In this document: one piece after another, positions 35,286 through 44,383 of the stretch
Numbering within the stretch: the first letter of the stretch is position 1
Layout of the letters: each line of letters begins with the position of its first letter
Assembly (NCBI GenBank): GCA_009602735.1
Contig: WELA01011736.1
Location: forward strand, 1-60,321
From: Mesotaenium endlicherianum
Taxonomy: Eukaryota; Streptophyta; Zygnematophyceae; Zygnematales; Mesotaeniaceae
DNA length: 60,321 nt
Direction: 5' to 3'
The notes under the pieces: model-generated
What the model saw: the letters and a program-made list of their open reading frames with translations, nothing else
The model's database searches: none
Told to the model about the DNA's origin: nothing
Made by a program: the position numbers and the translations under genes

Positions 35286-35540
35286 AGTCGTGCTTCTTTA
35301 TTGAAAGGGTAAAATTAGCTTGTTTGCAGTGTCAAAAAAGCAATATATTGAAGAAAAAATAATATTTTAGGCTTATATAACGAAGGCCTCATCCAGATCG
35401 GGTTTTGAGAATCTGTTTAAATTCAAAACTTACTTTTAAAAAGCTAAATTAGTATTGCTTTTTCTCAGAATCGAATTCAATTGCAGAAATCATTCCTCCA
35501 AACTAGGCCGCACCAAATTTGTAGTTAAATCCAGGAAAGT

Positions 35541-36005
35541 ATGATACAATTTGAAGGTTTTAAAATCATAGGTCTTACCGTAAGAACAACTAACGAAAAT
35601 GATCAATCGTCAAAAGATATTGGTCAGCTTTGGGAACAATTTTATGCTAACAATGTACTTGCAAAGATTCCTAATAAAATCAATAACGAAGTTTATTCAA
35701 TATACACTGACTACACGAGCGATCATACTGGCGAATACACAACTATTATCGGCGCAGCTGTAACCAGTTTGGATAACATTCCCGATAAGCTTATCGGGCG
35801 TATATTTCAACCCGACAATTTTGAAGTCTTTACAGCTAAAGGGCAAATGCCCCAAGCTATCATAAACACCTGGTTTAATATTTGGAAACAGGATAATGAA
35901 TTACAAAGAAAATACAGTTACGATTTTGAAGTTTATGGTGACAATTCACAAAAAGACGACTGTTCGGAAATACAAATTTTTGTAGCGACAAATAAGATGA
36001 AATGA
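35541..36005 (+). CDS. GyrI-like / AraC effector-binding domain protein
   Basis: A 154-residue free-standing effector-binding domain of the SOUL/GyrI-like type: FEGFKIIGLTVRTTNEND at the start, VYSIYTDYTSDHTGEYTTII near residue 51 and the closing DDCSEIQIFVATNK. No DNA-binding domain is attached. Relatives bind drug-like cations or small molecules. An AGGAAAG stretch lies just before the ATG at 35541, one of the few Shine-Dalgarno-like sites in the window. The gene and its 255-base upstream gap are more AT-rich than the neighbourhood, hinting at transfer. Confidence 0.82.
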   Translation: MIQFEGFKIIGLTVRTTNENDQSSKDIGQLWEQFYANNVLAKIPNKINNEVYSIYTDYTSDHTGEYTTIIGAAVTSLDNIPDKLIGRIFQPDNFEVFTAKGQMPQAIINTWFNIWKQDNELQRKYSYDFEVYGDNSQKDDCSEIQIFVATNKMK

Positions 36006-36017
36006 CGCTTTAAATTC

Positions 36018-37379
36018 CTAATTCGCTATATGAATCTGTTTTTGGAACCAATTCATATAGGCCTCGAGTTGGGTGGCTAGAAAATATGGCAGGTTCAACA
36101 AATAATAGGTCTTTCCCGAAGGAGTAACCAGCTGCGAGATATGAATATTGCCGGCATAGAAACGAATAGCCATATTATGCGGTACCATATCCATAAAAAT
36201 ATGCAATGATTTAAGCTTCCCTGTTGCACCTGATTTTACTTCTATGGGAATCAACTTCCCTTCATAAGGATATAAATAATCTACTTCGGCATTCGAAGTG
36301 CTTTTTTCACGCACCCAAAAATAGAGACTGCTTAAGGATAAATATTGGTGTGCCAGTATTTCTTGCCCTACCAGGTGTTCTATCATGGTACCATTATATA
36401 CGCTGTTTAAATCCTCGCTTTGTATGATATCGGTCTGAATCCCTGCCATATAATTAAGCAATCCTGTATCCAATGCCTGTAACCGCGGCTTCTTTTTTTG
36501 ATCAGGCATTAGCGGTAACGTAGCATTCGTTTGAGGATAGATAAGTTGGATCAGAAAGGTCTTTTCAAGCATTATCAATGCCTCCTTTACATCACGCGAG
36601 CGATAAGAAGAATGTCCAAAACCTTCAAAAGTGATCCGCTTTCCTGCTTCCCCGAAAACAGACCGGATGGCATGCCTGATCAGTTGAACCTGTTGAGAAG
36701 TATTGGCATATTTTTCTACATCGTCGGCATACGATGTCAGCAATGAATCATAAATAGATACCAAAGCGGTGAGATCTTTATTATGTGCATAATGACTCAC
36801 CACTTCGGGCATACCGCCTGTTAAAGCATAAGTATGAAATAAACGCTGAAGTGTATCCTGTGCATAATCGGGTAAGGGTATTTCCTGTAGCTTTTCCAGT
36901 GCAACCATTTCGCCATTGGCACCTAGAAATTCGAGGAATGAGGCAGGTCGTAATATTTTGTATTCCACTCGCCCTACCGGAAAATGTATGTTTTTATCGA
37001 AGGCCGTTTCCAATGTACTGCCTGCCGCTATCACCGGTAATGCAGGCTCCTGTTCGTACAAATACCTGAGTATATTCAATGCAGGGGGATGTTCCTGTAT
37101 TTCATCAATGAATAATAAAGTATTTTCTTTTTCAGATAATAACTTATTCTTTAAAAGGAAAACGGTTTGCAGCAATATAGGTACATTGGTAAACTGCTCA
37201 AATGGCTTCCTGTCTTCTTCCAGTTCCAGGTTCAGGTAGATAAACTGCTTGCATTGTTTTCCCAACTCCCTGACGACCGTAGTTTTGCCCACCTGCCTGG
37301 CCCCCCTAAGAACCAGGGGCTTCCTATCTGGCTTTTCAAGCCATAACTGCAACTCTTTCAATATATTACGATCGAACAT
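36018..37379 (-). CDS. AAA ATPase with DUF4143 domain
   Basis: A 453-residue protein. The N-terminal AAA_14 domain has Walker A LRGARQVGKTTVVREL near residue 25, Walker B NTLLFIDEIQEHPPAL near 90 and sensor ITGA-type GS region VIAAGSTLETAF near 118. The C-terminal DUF4143 part, from about 230, ends with a PD-(D/E)XK-like stretch: NAEVDYLYPYEGKLIPIEVKSG is split by its turn near 370-392. These proteins are common mobile-type accessory genes of unclear role, sometimes suspected to be defence-related. The start codon directly abuts a 33-bp tandem repeat. Confidence 0.85.
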   Translation of the reverse strand: MFDRNILKELQLWLEKPDRKPLVLRGARQVGKTTVVRELGKQCKQFIYLNLELEEDRKPFEQFTNVPILLQTVFLLKNKLLSEKENTLLFIDEIQEHPPALNILRYLYEQEPALPVIAAGSTLETAFDKNIHFPVGRVEYKILRPASFLEFLGANGEMVALEKLQEIPLPDYAQDTLQRLFHTYALTGGMPEVVSHYAHNKDLTALVSIYDSLLTSYADDVEKYANTSQQVQLIRHAIRSVFGEAGKRITFEGFGHSSYRSRDVKEALIMLEKTFLIQLIYPQTNATLPLMPDQKKKPRLQALDTGLLNYMAGIQTDIIQSEDLNSVYNGTMIEHLVGQEILAHQYLSLSSLYFWVREKSTSNAEVDYLYPYEGKLIPIEVKSGATGKLKSLHIFMDMVPHNMAIRFYAGNIHISQLVTPSGKTYYLLNLPYFLATQLEAYMNWFQKQIHIAN

Positions 37380-37380
37380 G

Positions 37381-37463
37381 TAATAAAATTAGGGTAATTT
37401 TTACTCAATTTTGTAATAAAATTAGGGTAATTTTTACTCAATTTTGTAATAAAATTAGGGTAA
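37381..37463. repeat. 33-bp tandem repeat, about 2.5 copies, at the start of the DUF4143 gene
   Basis: A 33-base unit begins TAATAAAATTAGGGTAAT and ends ACTCAATTTTG. It occurs at 37381-37413 and 37414-37446, and a third copy is cut after 17 bases at 37463. The copies appear identical. The first repeat starts one base after the complement of the gene's ATG, so the leader and probably the promoter of the ATPase gene consist entirely of repeat. Confidence 0.92.
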
Positions 37464-37558
37464 CTGGACTTAATCGAGCAATTCAAGCGCCTGCATCTGT
37501 ACGTTTACAGCAATAGCCATAACACGAAAATAATCCCCCATAATTCCCTTATCAGTCC

Positions 37559-37566
37559 TACATTTG
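37559..37566 (+). promoter_or_regulatory. -7 promoter box for carB
   Basis: TACATTTG, 8 of 8 to TAnnTTTG, 22 bases upstream of the ATG at 37589. No good -33 TTG was seen at the expected spacing. Confidence 0.5.
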
Positions 37567-37588
37567 CACAATTTATTTTTTAGCAACC

Positions 37589-39235
37589 ATGCCCAAAGAC
37601 CTTTCCATCAAATCTGTGCTCATCATCGGTTCTGGCCCCATTGTAATTGGCCAGGCCTGTGAATTCGATTATTCCGGCTCCCAGGCAACCCGCAGCCTGC
37701 GTGAAGAAGGCATCAAAGTGATCCTGATCAACAGCAACCCCGCTACTATCATGACCGACCCCATGATGGCCGATAAGGTATACCTGTTGCCCCTCACCGT
37801 GGAGAGCATCGAACAGATACTCGACGAGAACCAGATCGATGCCGTACTGCCTACCATGGGTGGTCAAACAGCCCTCAACCTCTGTAAAGAGGCCGACGAG
37901 CTGGGTGTTTGGGAAAAATATGGCGTTCGTCTGATAGGGGTAGATGTTGCCGCCATCGATACAGCAGAAGACCGCGAGAAATTCCGCCAGCTGATGGTGA
38001 AGATTGGTATGGCTGTGGCTCCCAGCAGGGTGGCCAACAGCTTTTTGGAGGGCAAGGAGTTTGCACAGGAAATCGGGTTCCCCCTCGTAATCCGTCCTTC
38101 ATTTACCCTCGGCGGTACCGGCGGCGGTTTCGTACACAGCAAAGAAGACCTTGATGCAGCCCTTGATAGAGGTTTGAAAGCCTCGCCCATCCACGAGGTG
38201 CTGGTTGAAAAAGCAGTTTTGGGATGGAAAGAATATGAGTTGGAGCTCCTGCGTGACCAGAAGGATAATGTGGTGATCATCTGTACAGTGGAGAACCTCG
38301 ACCCCATGGGCGTGCACACCGGCGATTCCATCACCGTAGCGCCCGCTATGACCCTCAGCGATACCGCTTTCCAGGAAATGCGCAACAAAGCCATCCTCAT
38401 GATGCGCTCGCTGGGCAATTTTGCCGGCGGTTGTAACGTGCAGTTCGCGCTTAACCCGGCAACAGAAGAACTCATCGCCGTGGAAATAAACCCCCGCGTG
38501 AGCCGCTCTTCCGCCCTCGCTTCCAAAGCAACCGGTTATCCCATTGCCAAGATCGCAGCCAAACTCGCCATCGGTTATTCACTCGATGAACTGAAGAACC
38601 AGATCACCCAAACCACTTCGGCTTATTTTGAGCCTGCACTGGATTATGTGATCGTAAAAGTACCCCGCTGGAACTTCGATAAATTCAAAGGCGCCAATGA
38701 TACCCTTGGTCTGCAAATGAAAAGTGTGGGTGAAGTGATGGCCATCGGCAGAAGTTTTTCAGAAGCTATTCAGAAAGCCTGTCAGAGCCTGGAGAACGAT
38801 GCAGTGGGATTGGGTTATTATGGTAAAAGCCTTATGAAAAGCGCCGAGCTGGTAGAATACATCAAAACCCCGAAATGGGATCGTATCTTCCGCATCAAAG
38901 ATGCACTGATGCAAGGTTCTACTGTTAAATCCATCGTGCAGGCAACCGGTATCGACCGCTGGTTCATTTACCAGATACAGCTCATCTGCAATATGGAAAA
39001 AGAAATTGCTAAATATTCTATCGCTACCATACCTGATGACCTGTTGAAAGATGCCAAAAAGAACGGCTTCTCCGATGAGCAGATCGCGCGCATCCTGCAT
39101 GGCGACTGCACAGACGAGCAAGTGTATGAGAAAAGAAAAGCATTGGGTATTACCAGGGTGTACAAGATGGTAGATACCTGCAGTGCCGAGTTCGAAGCCA
39201 AAACACCTTATTTCTATAGTACCTTTGAGGGATAG
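37589..39235 (+). CDS. carB: Carbamoyl-phosphate synthase large subunit, N-terminal half only
   Basis: A 548-residue protein matching the first half of CarB. The preATP-grasp fold has VLIIGSGPIVIGQACEFDYS at residue 11. The first ATP-grasp (carboxyphosphate) domain has RPSFTLGGTGGGFVHS near 170 and VEINPRVSRSSALASKATGY near 297. The oligomerisation domain ends YKMVDTCSAEFEAKTPYFYS. A complete CarB would continue with a second ATP-grasp domain and an allosteric domain to about 940-1075 residues. Here a stop falls exactly at that domain boundary, and an unrelated gene starts 29 bases later. It is either a naturally split CarB or a truncated copy. No carA is in the window. Confidence 0.88.
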   Translation: MPKDLSIKSVLIIGSGPIVIGQACEFDYSGSQATRSLREEGIKVILINSNPATIMTDPMMADKVYLLPLTVESIEQILDENQIDAVLPTMGGQTALNLCKEADELGVWEKYGVRLIGVDVAAIDTAEDREKFRQLMVKIGMAVAPSRVANSFLEGKEFAQEIGFPLVIRPSFTLGGTGGGFVHSKEDLDAALDRGLKASPIHEVLVEKAVLGWKEYELELLRDQKDNVVIICTVENLDPMGVHTGDSITVAPAMTLSDTAFQEMRNKAILMMRSLGNFAGGCNVQFALNPATEELIAVEINPRVSRSSALASKATGYPIAKIAAKLAIGYSLDELKNQITQTTSAYFEPALDYVIVKVPRWNFDKFKGANDTLGLQMKSVGEVMAIGRSFSEAIQKACQSLENDAVGLGYYGKSLMKSAELVEYIKTPKWDRIFRIKDALMQGSTVKSIVQATGIDRWFIYQIQLICNMEKEIAKYSIATIPDDLLKDAKKNGFSDEQIARILHGDCTDEQVYEKRKALGITRVYKMVDTCSAEFEAKTPYFYSTFEG

Positions 39236-39264
39236 CCCAGTAAACCTGACTGCTAACCCTGTAC

Positions 39265-42200
39265 ATGAATAGAGAAACCGCACAAATTTTTCAGACAAAC
39301 AATGCCTCCCGTTGGCAACGAACCAAATGGGGCAGCCGGCTGGTTCTTTTTTTACTGCTTATTGGCGCTACCGCTTTTGTCATCGCTTATAATTACTCTG
39401 CTAACAAACCGCAGCAATTACCTGTTTTTCAGGATGAGATCAAGAAAAAGGTATTGCAGCCCGATAAGCCCACAGAGCCTATCACCAAAGAATACCAGGG
39501 CATCCGCAAATTCATCAATGATAAGTGGGCAAAGGGGCTTGGCTGCGGGCAGAACAATCAGGTGATTGACCTTTCCAGTTCGCCATATTTCAACGACAGC
39601 GTGGGTATCCGGGCGGCTTTTTACGTAAACTGGGACCCCCAGTCACTCATCTCCCTTCAAAAGAATATTGACAAGATCAATCTCGTAATACCCGAATGGT
39701 TTTTCCTGGATACCAAGGGCGACAGCCTGTTGCTGGATATAGACAGGAATGCCCTCGGTATCATGAAAGCAGCGGGTATCAAGATCATGCCGTTGCTCAC
39801 CAATAACTTTCAGAAGACATGGCATGGTGATGTAGTACACCGCATCATCAATGATCCAGTGAAGAAAAGTAAGCTCATCAACGACATCATACGGGTTTGT
39901 AAGATATACGATCTGTCGGGCGTGAACATCGACTTCGAAGCATTGATAGAAGCCAAAAATGAAGTGCTTACCGCTTTCCAGAAAGAACTCTATGAAAAAA
40001 TGCATGCTGCAGGATTGATGGTATCGCAGGATGTGAGTCCTTTCAACGAAGACTACGACCAGGCGGCATTGGCCAATTACAACGATTACCTGTTCCTGAT
40101 GGCTTACGATGAACATTCGGCGGACAGCAGGCCGGGCCCCATCAGCAGCCAGCGTTGGGTAGAAAAAGCACTCGATCAGGTTACCAAAAAGATACCACCC
40201 GGTAAAGTTGTATTGTGTATGGCCGCGTTTGGATACGACTGGGTGAACGGTGGCGGCTCGGGTTCCACTACCACCCTCGCTTACCGCGATGCGATCACCG
40301 TAGCAAGGGAAAGTGAGGGTCAGATACGGTTCGACAACGACACGTATAACCTCAGCTATCTTTATTACGATGAAATCAACGACCTTCACGAAGTGCATTT
40401 TACCGATGCAGCCACCAATTTCAATACCCTGCGTTTTGCTACCGAATACCAACTGGCGGGTACGGCCCTGTGGCGGCTGGGGAGTGAAGACCTTCGGCTC
40501 TGGCAGTTCTACAACAAATCCATGAACAAAGATGCCCTCCGCCAGTTCGATTTTTCGATCTTCAACAAGATGGCAGGAAGCAACAACGTGGATTATATTG
40601 GCAGCGGCGATATCATGAAAGTGATTGCCATGCCCCGCAGTGGTCATATCAGTATCCAAATAGACTCGGCAGCGGGCCTCATTGCAGAAGAAACCTACGA
40701 TTCACTGCCTTCCATGTTCATGGTAAAACAAATGGGCGCGCCTCAAGGCAAAAAATTAGTGCTCACTTTCGACGACGGGCCAGATCCTAAATACACCGGT
40801 AAAGTGCTGGATATTCTTTCACATTACCATGTGCCTGCCGCTTTCTTCCTGGTAGGTATCGAAGCGGAAAAGCATATCCCGTTGGTGCAACGCATCTACC
40901 GCGAAGGACATGAAATAGGCAACCACACTTTCACCCATCCTAATATTGCCAAAGTGGGTAAACAGCGGGCCGATCTGGAGATCAATGCCACAAGGCTGCT
41001 GATTGAATGCATTACCGGGCACAGCACCATTCTCTTTCGCGCGCCATACAGCGATGCGGATAATGATAACCCGGGCGAGATGGAAGCCTTACTGCCCATC
41101 AGCCTTCGCAGAACCAAAGATTACCTCACCATTGGTGAGAACATAGACCCGAAGGACTGGCAAACCGATGCCGACTATACTTTGACAGCCGATACCATTT
41201 TCAACAGGGTGGTAAGGCAGAAGGATACCGGCAATATCATCCTGTTGCACGATGCCGGTGGCGACCGCAATGCTACTATTGAAGCATTACCACGCATCAT
41301 TGAATATTTTCAGAAAAACGGTTATCAGTTTGTGTCCATCGCCAACCTGCTGGGCAGGAAAAAGGATGAAATGATGCCCCCTCTCCCCAAGGGAAGTGGC
41401 TACGATCTCATGCAGGTAGACCTTTGGTTGTTCAAAGCCGGCTTTTACGGCGGCAACTTTTTCTCGGGCCTGTTTATCTTATTCCTCGTACTGGGTATTG
41501 TGCGCATGCTCATCATCCTGGTATTATCTATACTGCAAAGACGGAAAGACAAACGAACGGTACTGCCTCCGCTGGCGGGCTCTCCACTGGTATCTATTAT
41601 TGTACCCGCTTATAACGAGGAAGTGAATGCCGTTGGCTCGCTGCACAATCTCCTGCGTTGCGACTATCCCAATTTCAATCTCATTTTTGTAGATGATGGC
41701 AGCGGCGACCATACGTTCGACCAGGTGAATGAAGCATTCAAAAACCATCCGTTGGTGAAAGTATTCAGCAAACCTAACGGTGGAAAAGCTTCTGCATTGA
41801 ATTTCGGCATCAGTCATACCGATGCCGAATATGTGGTTTGTATTGACGCCGATACCAAATTATTACCCAATGCCGTGAGCCTGATGATGCGGCATTTTGC
41901 CGATGAGGACGCCGGCGCTGTAGCAGGTAATGTGAAAGTGGGCAATGAAGTGAACATCCTCACACACTGGCAGAGCATTGAATACATTTCAAGCCAGAAT
42001 ATCGACCGCAATGCATTTGCGTATTTCAACGGCATCACCGTTGTTCCAGGCGCCATTGGCGCTTTCCGGAAGCAAGCCATTGAAGACGCAGGCGGGTTTA
42101 CCACCGATACACTGGCCGAAGATTGTGATCTTACTATTCGTATCCTGCGCTGTGGTTATAATATCAAAAATGAAAACAAAGCCATTGCATATACTGAAGC

Positions 42201-42663
42201 GCCGGAAACATTGAAACAGTTCATGAAACAACGTTTCCGCTGGACCTTTGGCGTAATGCAGACTTTCTGGAAAAACAGGGATGCGCTCTTCAATTTCAAA
42301 ACAGGCCGGGTGGGCTGGATTGTTTTACCCGATATGCTGTTGTTCAAATACATTGTGCCTTTTTTAACACCTATTGCCGACCTGCTGATGCTGATTGGTT
42401 TATTAACAGGGAATATCGCGCAAATAGGCGCCTATTACCTGCTTTTCCTACTGGTAGACCTGGTCATCGCCATGGTTTCCTTCCGGTACGAGCGTGAAAA
42501 CATGCTGAAGCTGGTATCGCTCATACCACAACGGATCATTTACCGCTGGCTGATGCTGATTGTACTGCTCCGGGCCTTTAAGCGGGCCATCCAGGGCGAG
42601 CTGCAGCATTGGGGCGTTTTAAAAAGAACCGGAAATGTAAAGGAAGTCGTGACGGTCAATTAA
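39265..42663 (+). CDS. GH18-NodB polysaccharide deacetylase-GT2 fusion protein
   Basis: A 1132-residue membrane protein with three enzyme domains. After an N-terminal span (about 28-45) comes a GH18-type hydrolase domain (about 75-430) with the catalytic Glu motif SGVNIDFEAL near residue 218. A NodB deacetylase domain (about 495-695) has LTFDDGPDP, the zinc pair in GHEIGNHTFTHP, RAPYSD and LLHDAGGDR. A second span (about 732-757) leads to a processive GT2 domain (about 774-1000) with PLVSIIVPAYNEE, VCIDADTKL, TLAEDCDL and QRFRWTFG, followed by C-terminal spans. Functionally it resembles PgaB plus PgaC of poly-N-acetylglucosamine synthesis in one chain: the GT2 polymerises inside, and deacetylase and hydrolase act outside. 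Confidence 0.92.
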   Translation: MNRETAQIFQTNNASRWQRTKWGSRLVLFLLLIGATAFVIAYNYSANKPQQLPVFQDEIKKKVLQPDKPTEPITKEYQGIRKFINDKWAKGLGCGQNNQVIDLSSSPYFNDSVGIRAAFYVNWDPQSLISLQKNIDKINLVIPEWFFLDTKGDSLLLDIDRNALGIMKAAGIKIMPLLTNNFQKTWHGDVVHRIINDPVKKSKLINDIIRVCKIYDLSGVNIDFEALIEAKNEVLTAFQKELYEKMHAAGLMVSQDVSPFNEDYDQAALANYNDYLFLMAYDEHSADSRPGPISSQRWVEKALDQVTKKIPPGKVVLCMAAFGYDWVNGGGSGSTTTLAYRDAITVARESEGQIRFDNDTYNLSYLYYDEINDLHEVHFTDAATNFNTLRFATEYQLAGTALWRLGSEDLRLWQFYNKSMNKDALRQFDFSIFNKMAGSNNVDYIGSGDIMKVIAMPRSGHISIQIDSAAGLIAEETYDSLPSMFMVKQMGAPQGKKLVLTFDDGPDPKYTGKVLDILSHYHVPAAFFLVGIEAEKHIPLVQRIYREGHEIGNHTFTHPNIAKVGKQRADLEINATRLLIECITGHSTILFRAPYSDADNDNPGEMEALLPISLRRTKDYLTIGENIDPKDWQTDADYTLTADTIFNRVVRQKDTGNIILLHDAGGDRNATIEALPRIIEYFQKNGYQFVSIANLLGRKKDEMMPPLPKGSGYDLMQVDLWLFKAGFYGGNFFSGLFILFLVLGIVRMLIILVLSILQRRKDKRTVLPPLAGSPLVSIIVPAYNEEVNAVGSLHNLLRCDYPNFNLIFVDDGSGDHTFDQVNEAFKNHPLVKVFSKPNGGKASALNFGISHTDAEYVVCIDADTKLLPNAVSLMMRHFADEDAGAVAGNVKVGNEVNILTHWQSIEYISSQNIDRNAFAYFNGITVVPGAIGAFRKQAIEDAGGFTTDTLAEDCDLTIRILRCGYNIKNENKAIAYTEAPETLKQFMKQRFRWTFGVMQTFWKNRDALFNFKTGRVGWIVLPDMLLFKYIVPFLTPIADLLMLIGLLTGNIAQIGAYYLLFLLVDLVIAMVSFRYERENMLKLVSLIPQRIIYRWLMLIVLLRAFKRAIQGELQHWGVLKRTGNVKEVVTVN

Positions 42664-42711
42664 GCGGTTTTCCTTTACTTTGCAGCACTTTCAAGCAAAC
42701 AGCTCCCGATC

Positions 42712-43674
42712 ATGAAGTTAAAAGACATACAGGTACTGAACGAGAAAGAAACCCGTGGCGGTTTCGGTGAAGGCATTTATGAAATTGGCAAAGAAAACGA
42801 GAACGTGGTAGTACTCACGGCCGACCTTGCCGGCTCACTCAAACTGGGCCCTTTTATCAAGGATTTCCCCCATCGTTTTGTACAGGTAGGTATTGCCGAA
42901 GCCAATATGATTGGCATTGCTGCCGGTATGACGGTAGGCGGCAAGATCCCTTATACCACCACCTTCGCCAACTTCAGCACCGGTCGCGTATACGACCAGA
43001 TCAGGCAGAGCGTAGCTTACAGCGGTAAGAATGTAAAGATCTGCGCCTCACATGCCGGTTTAACACTGGGTGAAGACGGCGCTACCCACCAGATACTGGA
43101 AGATATTGGTTTGATGAAAATGTTACCAGGCATGACGGTGATCGTTCCCTGCGACTTCAACCAGACCAAAGCAGCCACCAAAGCCATCGCCTCTTATGAA
43201 GGTCCCGTTTACCTTCGTTTCGGAAGACCCAAATGGCCCAACTTCACCAAAGAAGACGGCAGCGATTTTGTGATTGGCAAAGCACAACAACTGAGCGAAG
43301 GAACCGATGTTTCTATTTTCGCCTGCGGTCACATGGTATGGAAAGCCATTGAAGCCGGCAGGATACTGGAAGAAAAAGGTATCAGCGTAGAACTCATTAA
43401 CATACACACGATCAAACCACTCGATACAGAAGCCATTATCAAGTCTATCAGCAAAACCAAATGTGCTGTTACTGTAGAAGAGCACAATGTTATTGGTGGA
43501 TTGGGCGATGCTATTGCACAGGTAGCTGCCAAACACCAGCCTGTTCCTATTGAGTACATCGGCACCAACGATACTTTTGGCGAAAGCGGTAAACCCACTG
43601 AACTACTTACCAAATACGGCCTCGATACACCTTTCATCGTTGCGGCCGCAGAAAAAGTAATGAGCCGGAAATAA
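42712..43674 (+). CDS. Transketolase family protein, C-terminal subunit
   Basis: A 320-residue protein corresponding to the pyrimidine-binding and C-terminal domains of transketolase. VGIAEANMIGIAAGMTVGGK near residue 63-82 contains the cofactor-activating Glu, SHAGLTLGEDGATHQ follows near 112-126, and TVEEHNVIGGLGDAIAQ near 255 belongs to the C-terminal domain. In split transketolases the thiamine-diphosphate-binding N-terminal half is a separate gene, usually next door. Here no such half lies on either side or elsewhere in the window. A TTACTTTG sequence (7 of 8) is present at 42675-42682. Confidence 0.9.
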   Translation: MKLKDIQVLNEKETRGGFGEGIYEIGKENENVVVLTADLAGSLKLGPFIKDFPHRFVQVGIAEANMIGIAAGMTVGGKIPYTTTFANFSTGRVYDQIRQSVAYSGKNVKICASHAGLTLGEDGATHQILEDIGLMKMLPGMTVIVPCDFNQTKAATKAIASYEGPVYLRFGRPKWPNFTKEDGSDFVIGKAQQLSEGTDVSIFACGHMVWKAIEAGRILEEKGISVELINIHTIKPLDTEAIIKSISKTKCAVTVEEHNVIGGLGDAIAQVAAKHQPVPIEYIGTNDTFGESGKPTELLTKYGLDTPFIVAAAEKVMSRK

Positions 43675-43681
43675 TTCGCTG

Positions 43682-44329
43682 TTACGGCGCCAGCCTTTCT
43701 CTTTTCCATTTGTGCGCACCGGAAGCTGTGTATCGTAGCCGGTCGTGCAACCGGCTGCCGCGTCCCTGCCAGAATTCAATAACACTGGGCTTTACGATAT
43801 AGCCTCCCCAGTTCTCGGGCCTTGGGATGTTTTCGTAACCAAATTGTTGCTCGTATTTGCTGTAATTGGTTTCTATCTCTGTACGGTTAGCCACCACACG
43901 GCTTTGAGGGGAGGCCCAGGCGCCGATGCGGCTTCCGGCAGGCCTTGACTCGAAATAATCATCACTTTCTGCAGTACTTGTTTTAGATACCGTGCCTTCT
44001 ATGCGTACCTGCCTTTCCAATTCTTTCCAGAAGAATACCAGGGCTGCATGCGGGTTCGCTTCCAGTTCCATGCCTTTGCGGCTTTTATAATTGGTGAAAA
44101 AAACAAAGCCCTGTTCATCGTATCCTTTGAGCAATACAATGCGCGCGGCCGGAAGACCTTCGGGGGTTACCGTGGCAAGGGTCATTGCATTCACTTCATC
44201 AATATGACTGGCAATAGCCTCTTCCCACCAACGGGTGAACTGTGTAATGGGATCGGCGGCGATATCGTTTTCGTCGAGAGATTGTAATTTATAATCACGC
44301 CTGATGTCTGCAATAGATGATGCTGCCAT
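43682..44329 (-). CDS. pdxH: Pyridoxamine 5'-phosphate oxidase
   Basis: FMN enzyme that makes pyridoxal 5'-phosphate in the last step of vitamin B6 synthesis and salvage. The 215-residue protein shows [20 protein letters not shown] near residue 45-64 (FMN binding), [20 protein letters not shown] near 76, [31 protein letters not shown] near 128 and the C-terminal [14 protein letters not shown] near 188. It is convergent with the transketolase gene. TACCTTTA on the minus strand (44351-44358) is a 7 of 8 promoter box. Confidence 0.96.
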   Translation of the reverse strand: MAASSIADIRRDYKLQSLDENDIAADPITQFTRWWEEAIASHIDEVNAMTLATVTPEGLPAARIVLLKGYDEQGFVFFTNYKSRKGMELEANPHAALVFFWKELERQVRIEGTVSKTSTAESDDYFESRPAGSRIGAWASPQSRVVANRTEIETNYSKYEQQFGYENIPRPENWGGYIVKPSVIEFWQGRGSRLHDRLRYTASGAHKWKRERLAP

Positions 44330-44383
44330 AAGCCTAGGGTTTTAGTCCCATAAAGGTATCACAAGCAGGAACATAAAATTGCA

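Noticed and set aside
39643-40659. 338-codon minus-strand frame opposite the GH18 domain
   Set aside because: A shadow of the fused polysaccharide gene; the plus-strand frame has three intact enzyme domains.
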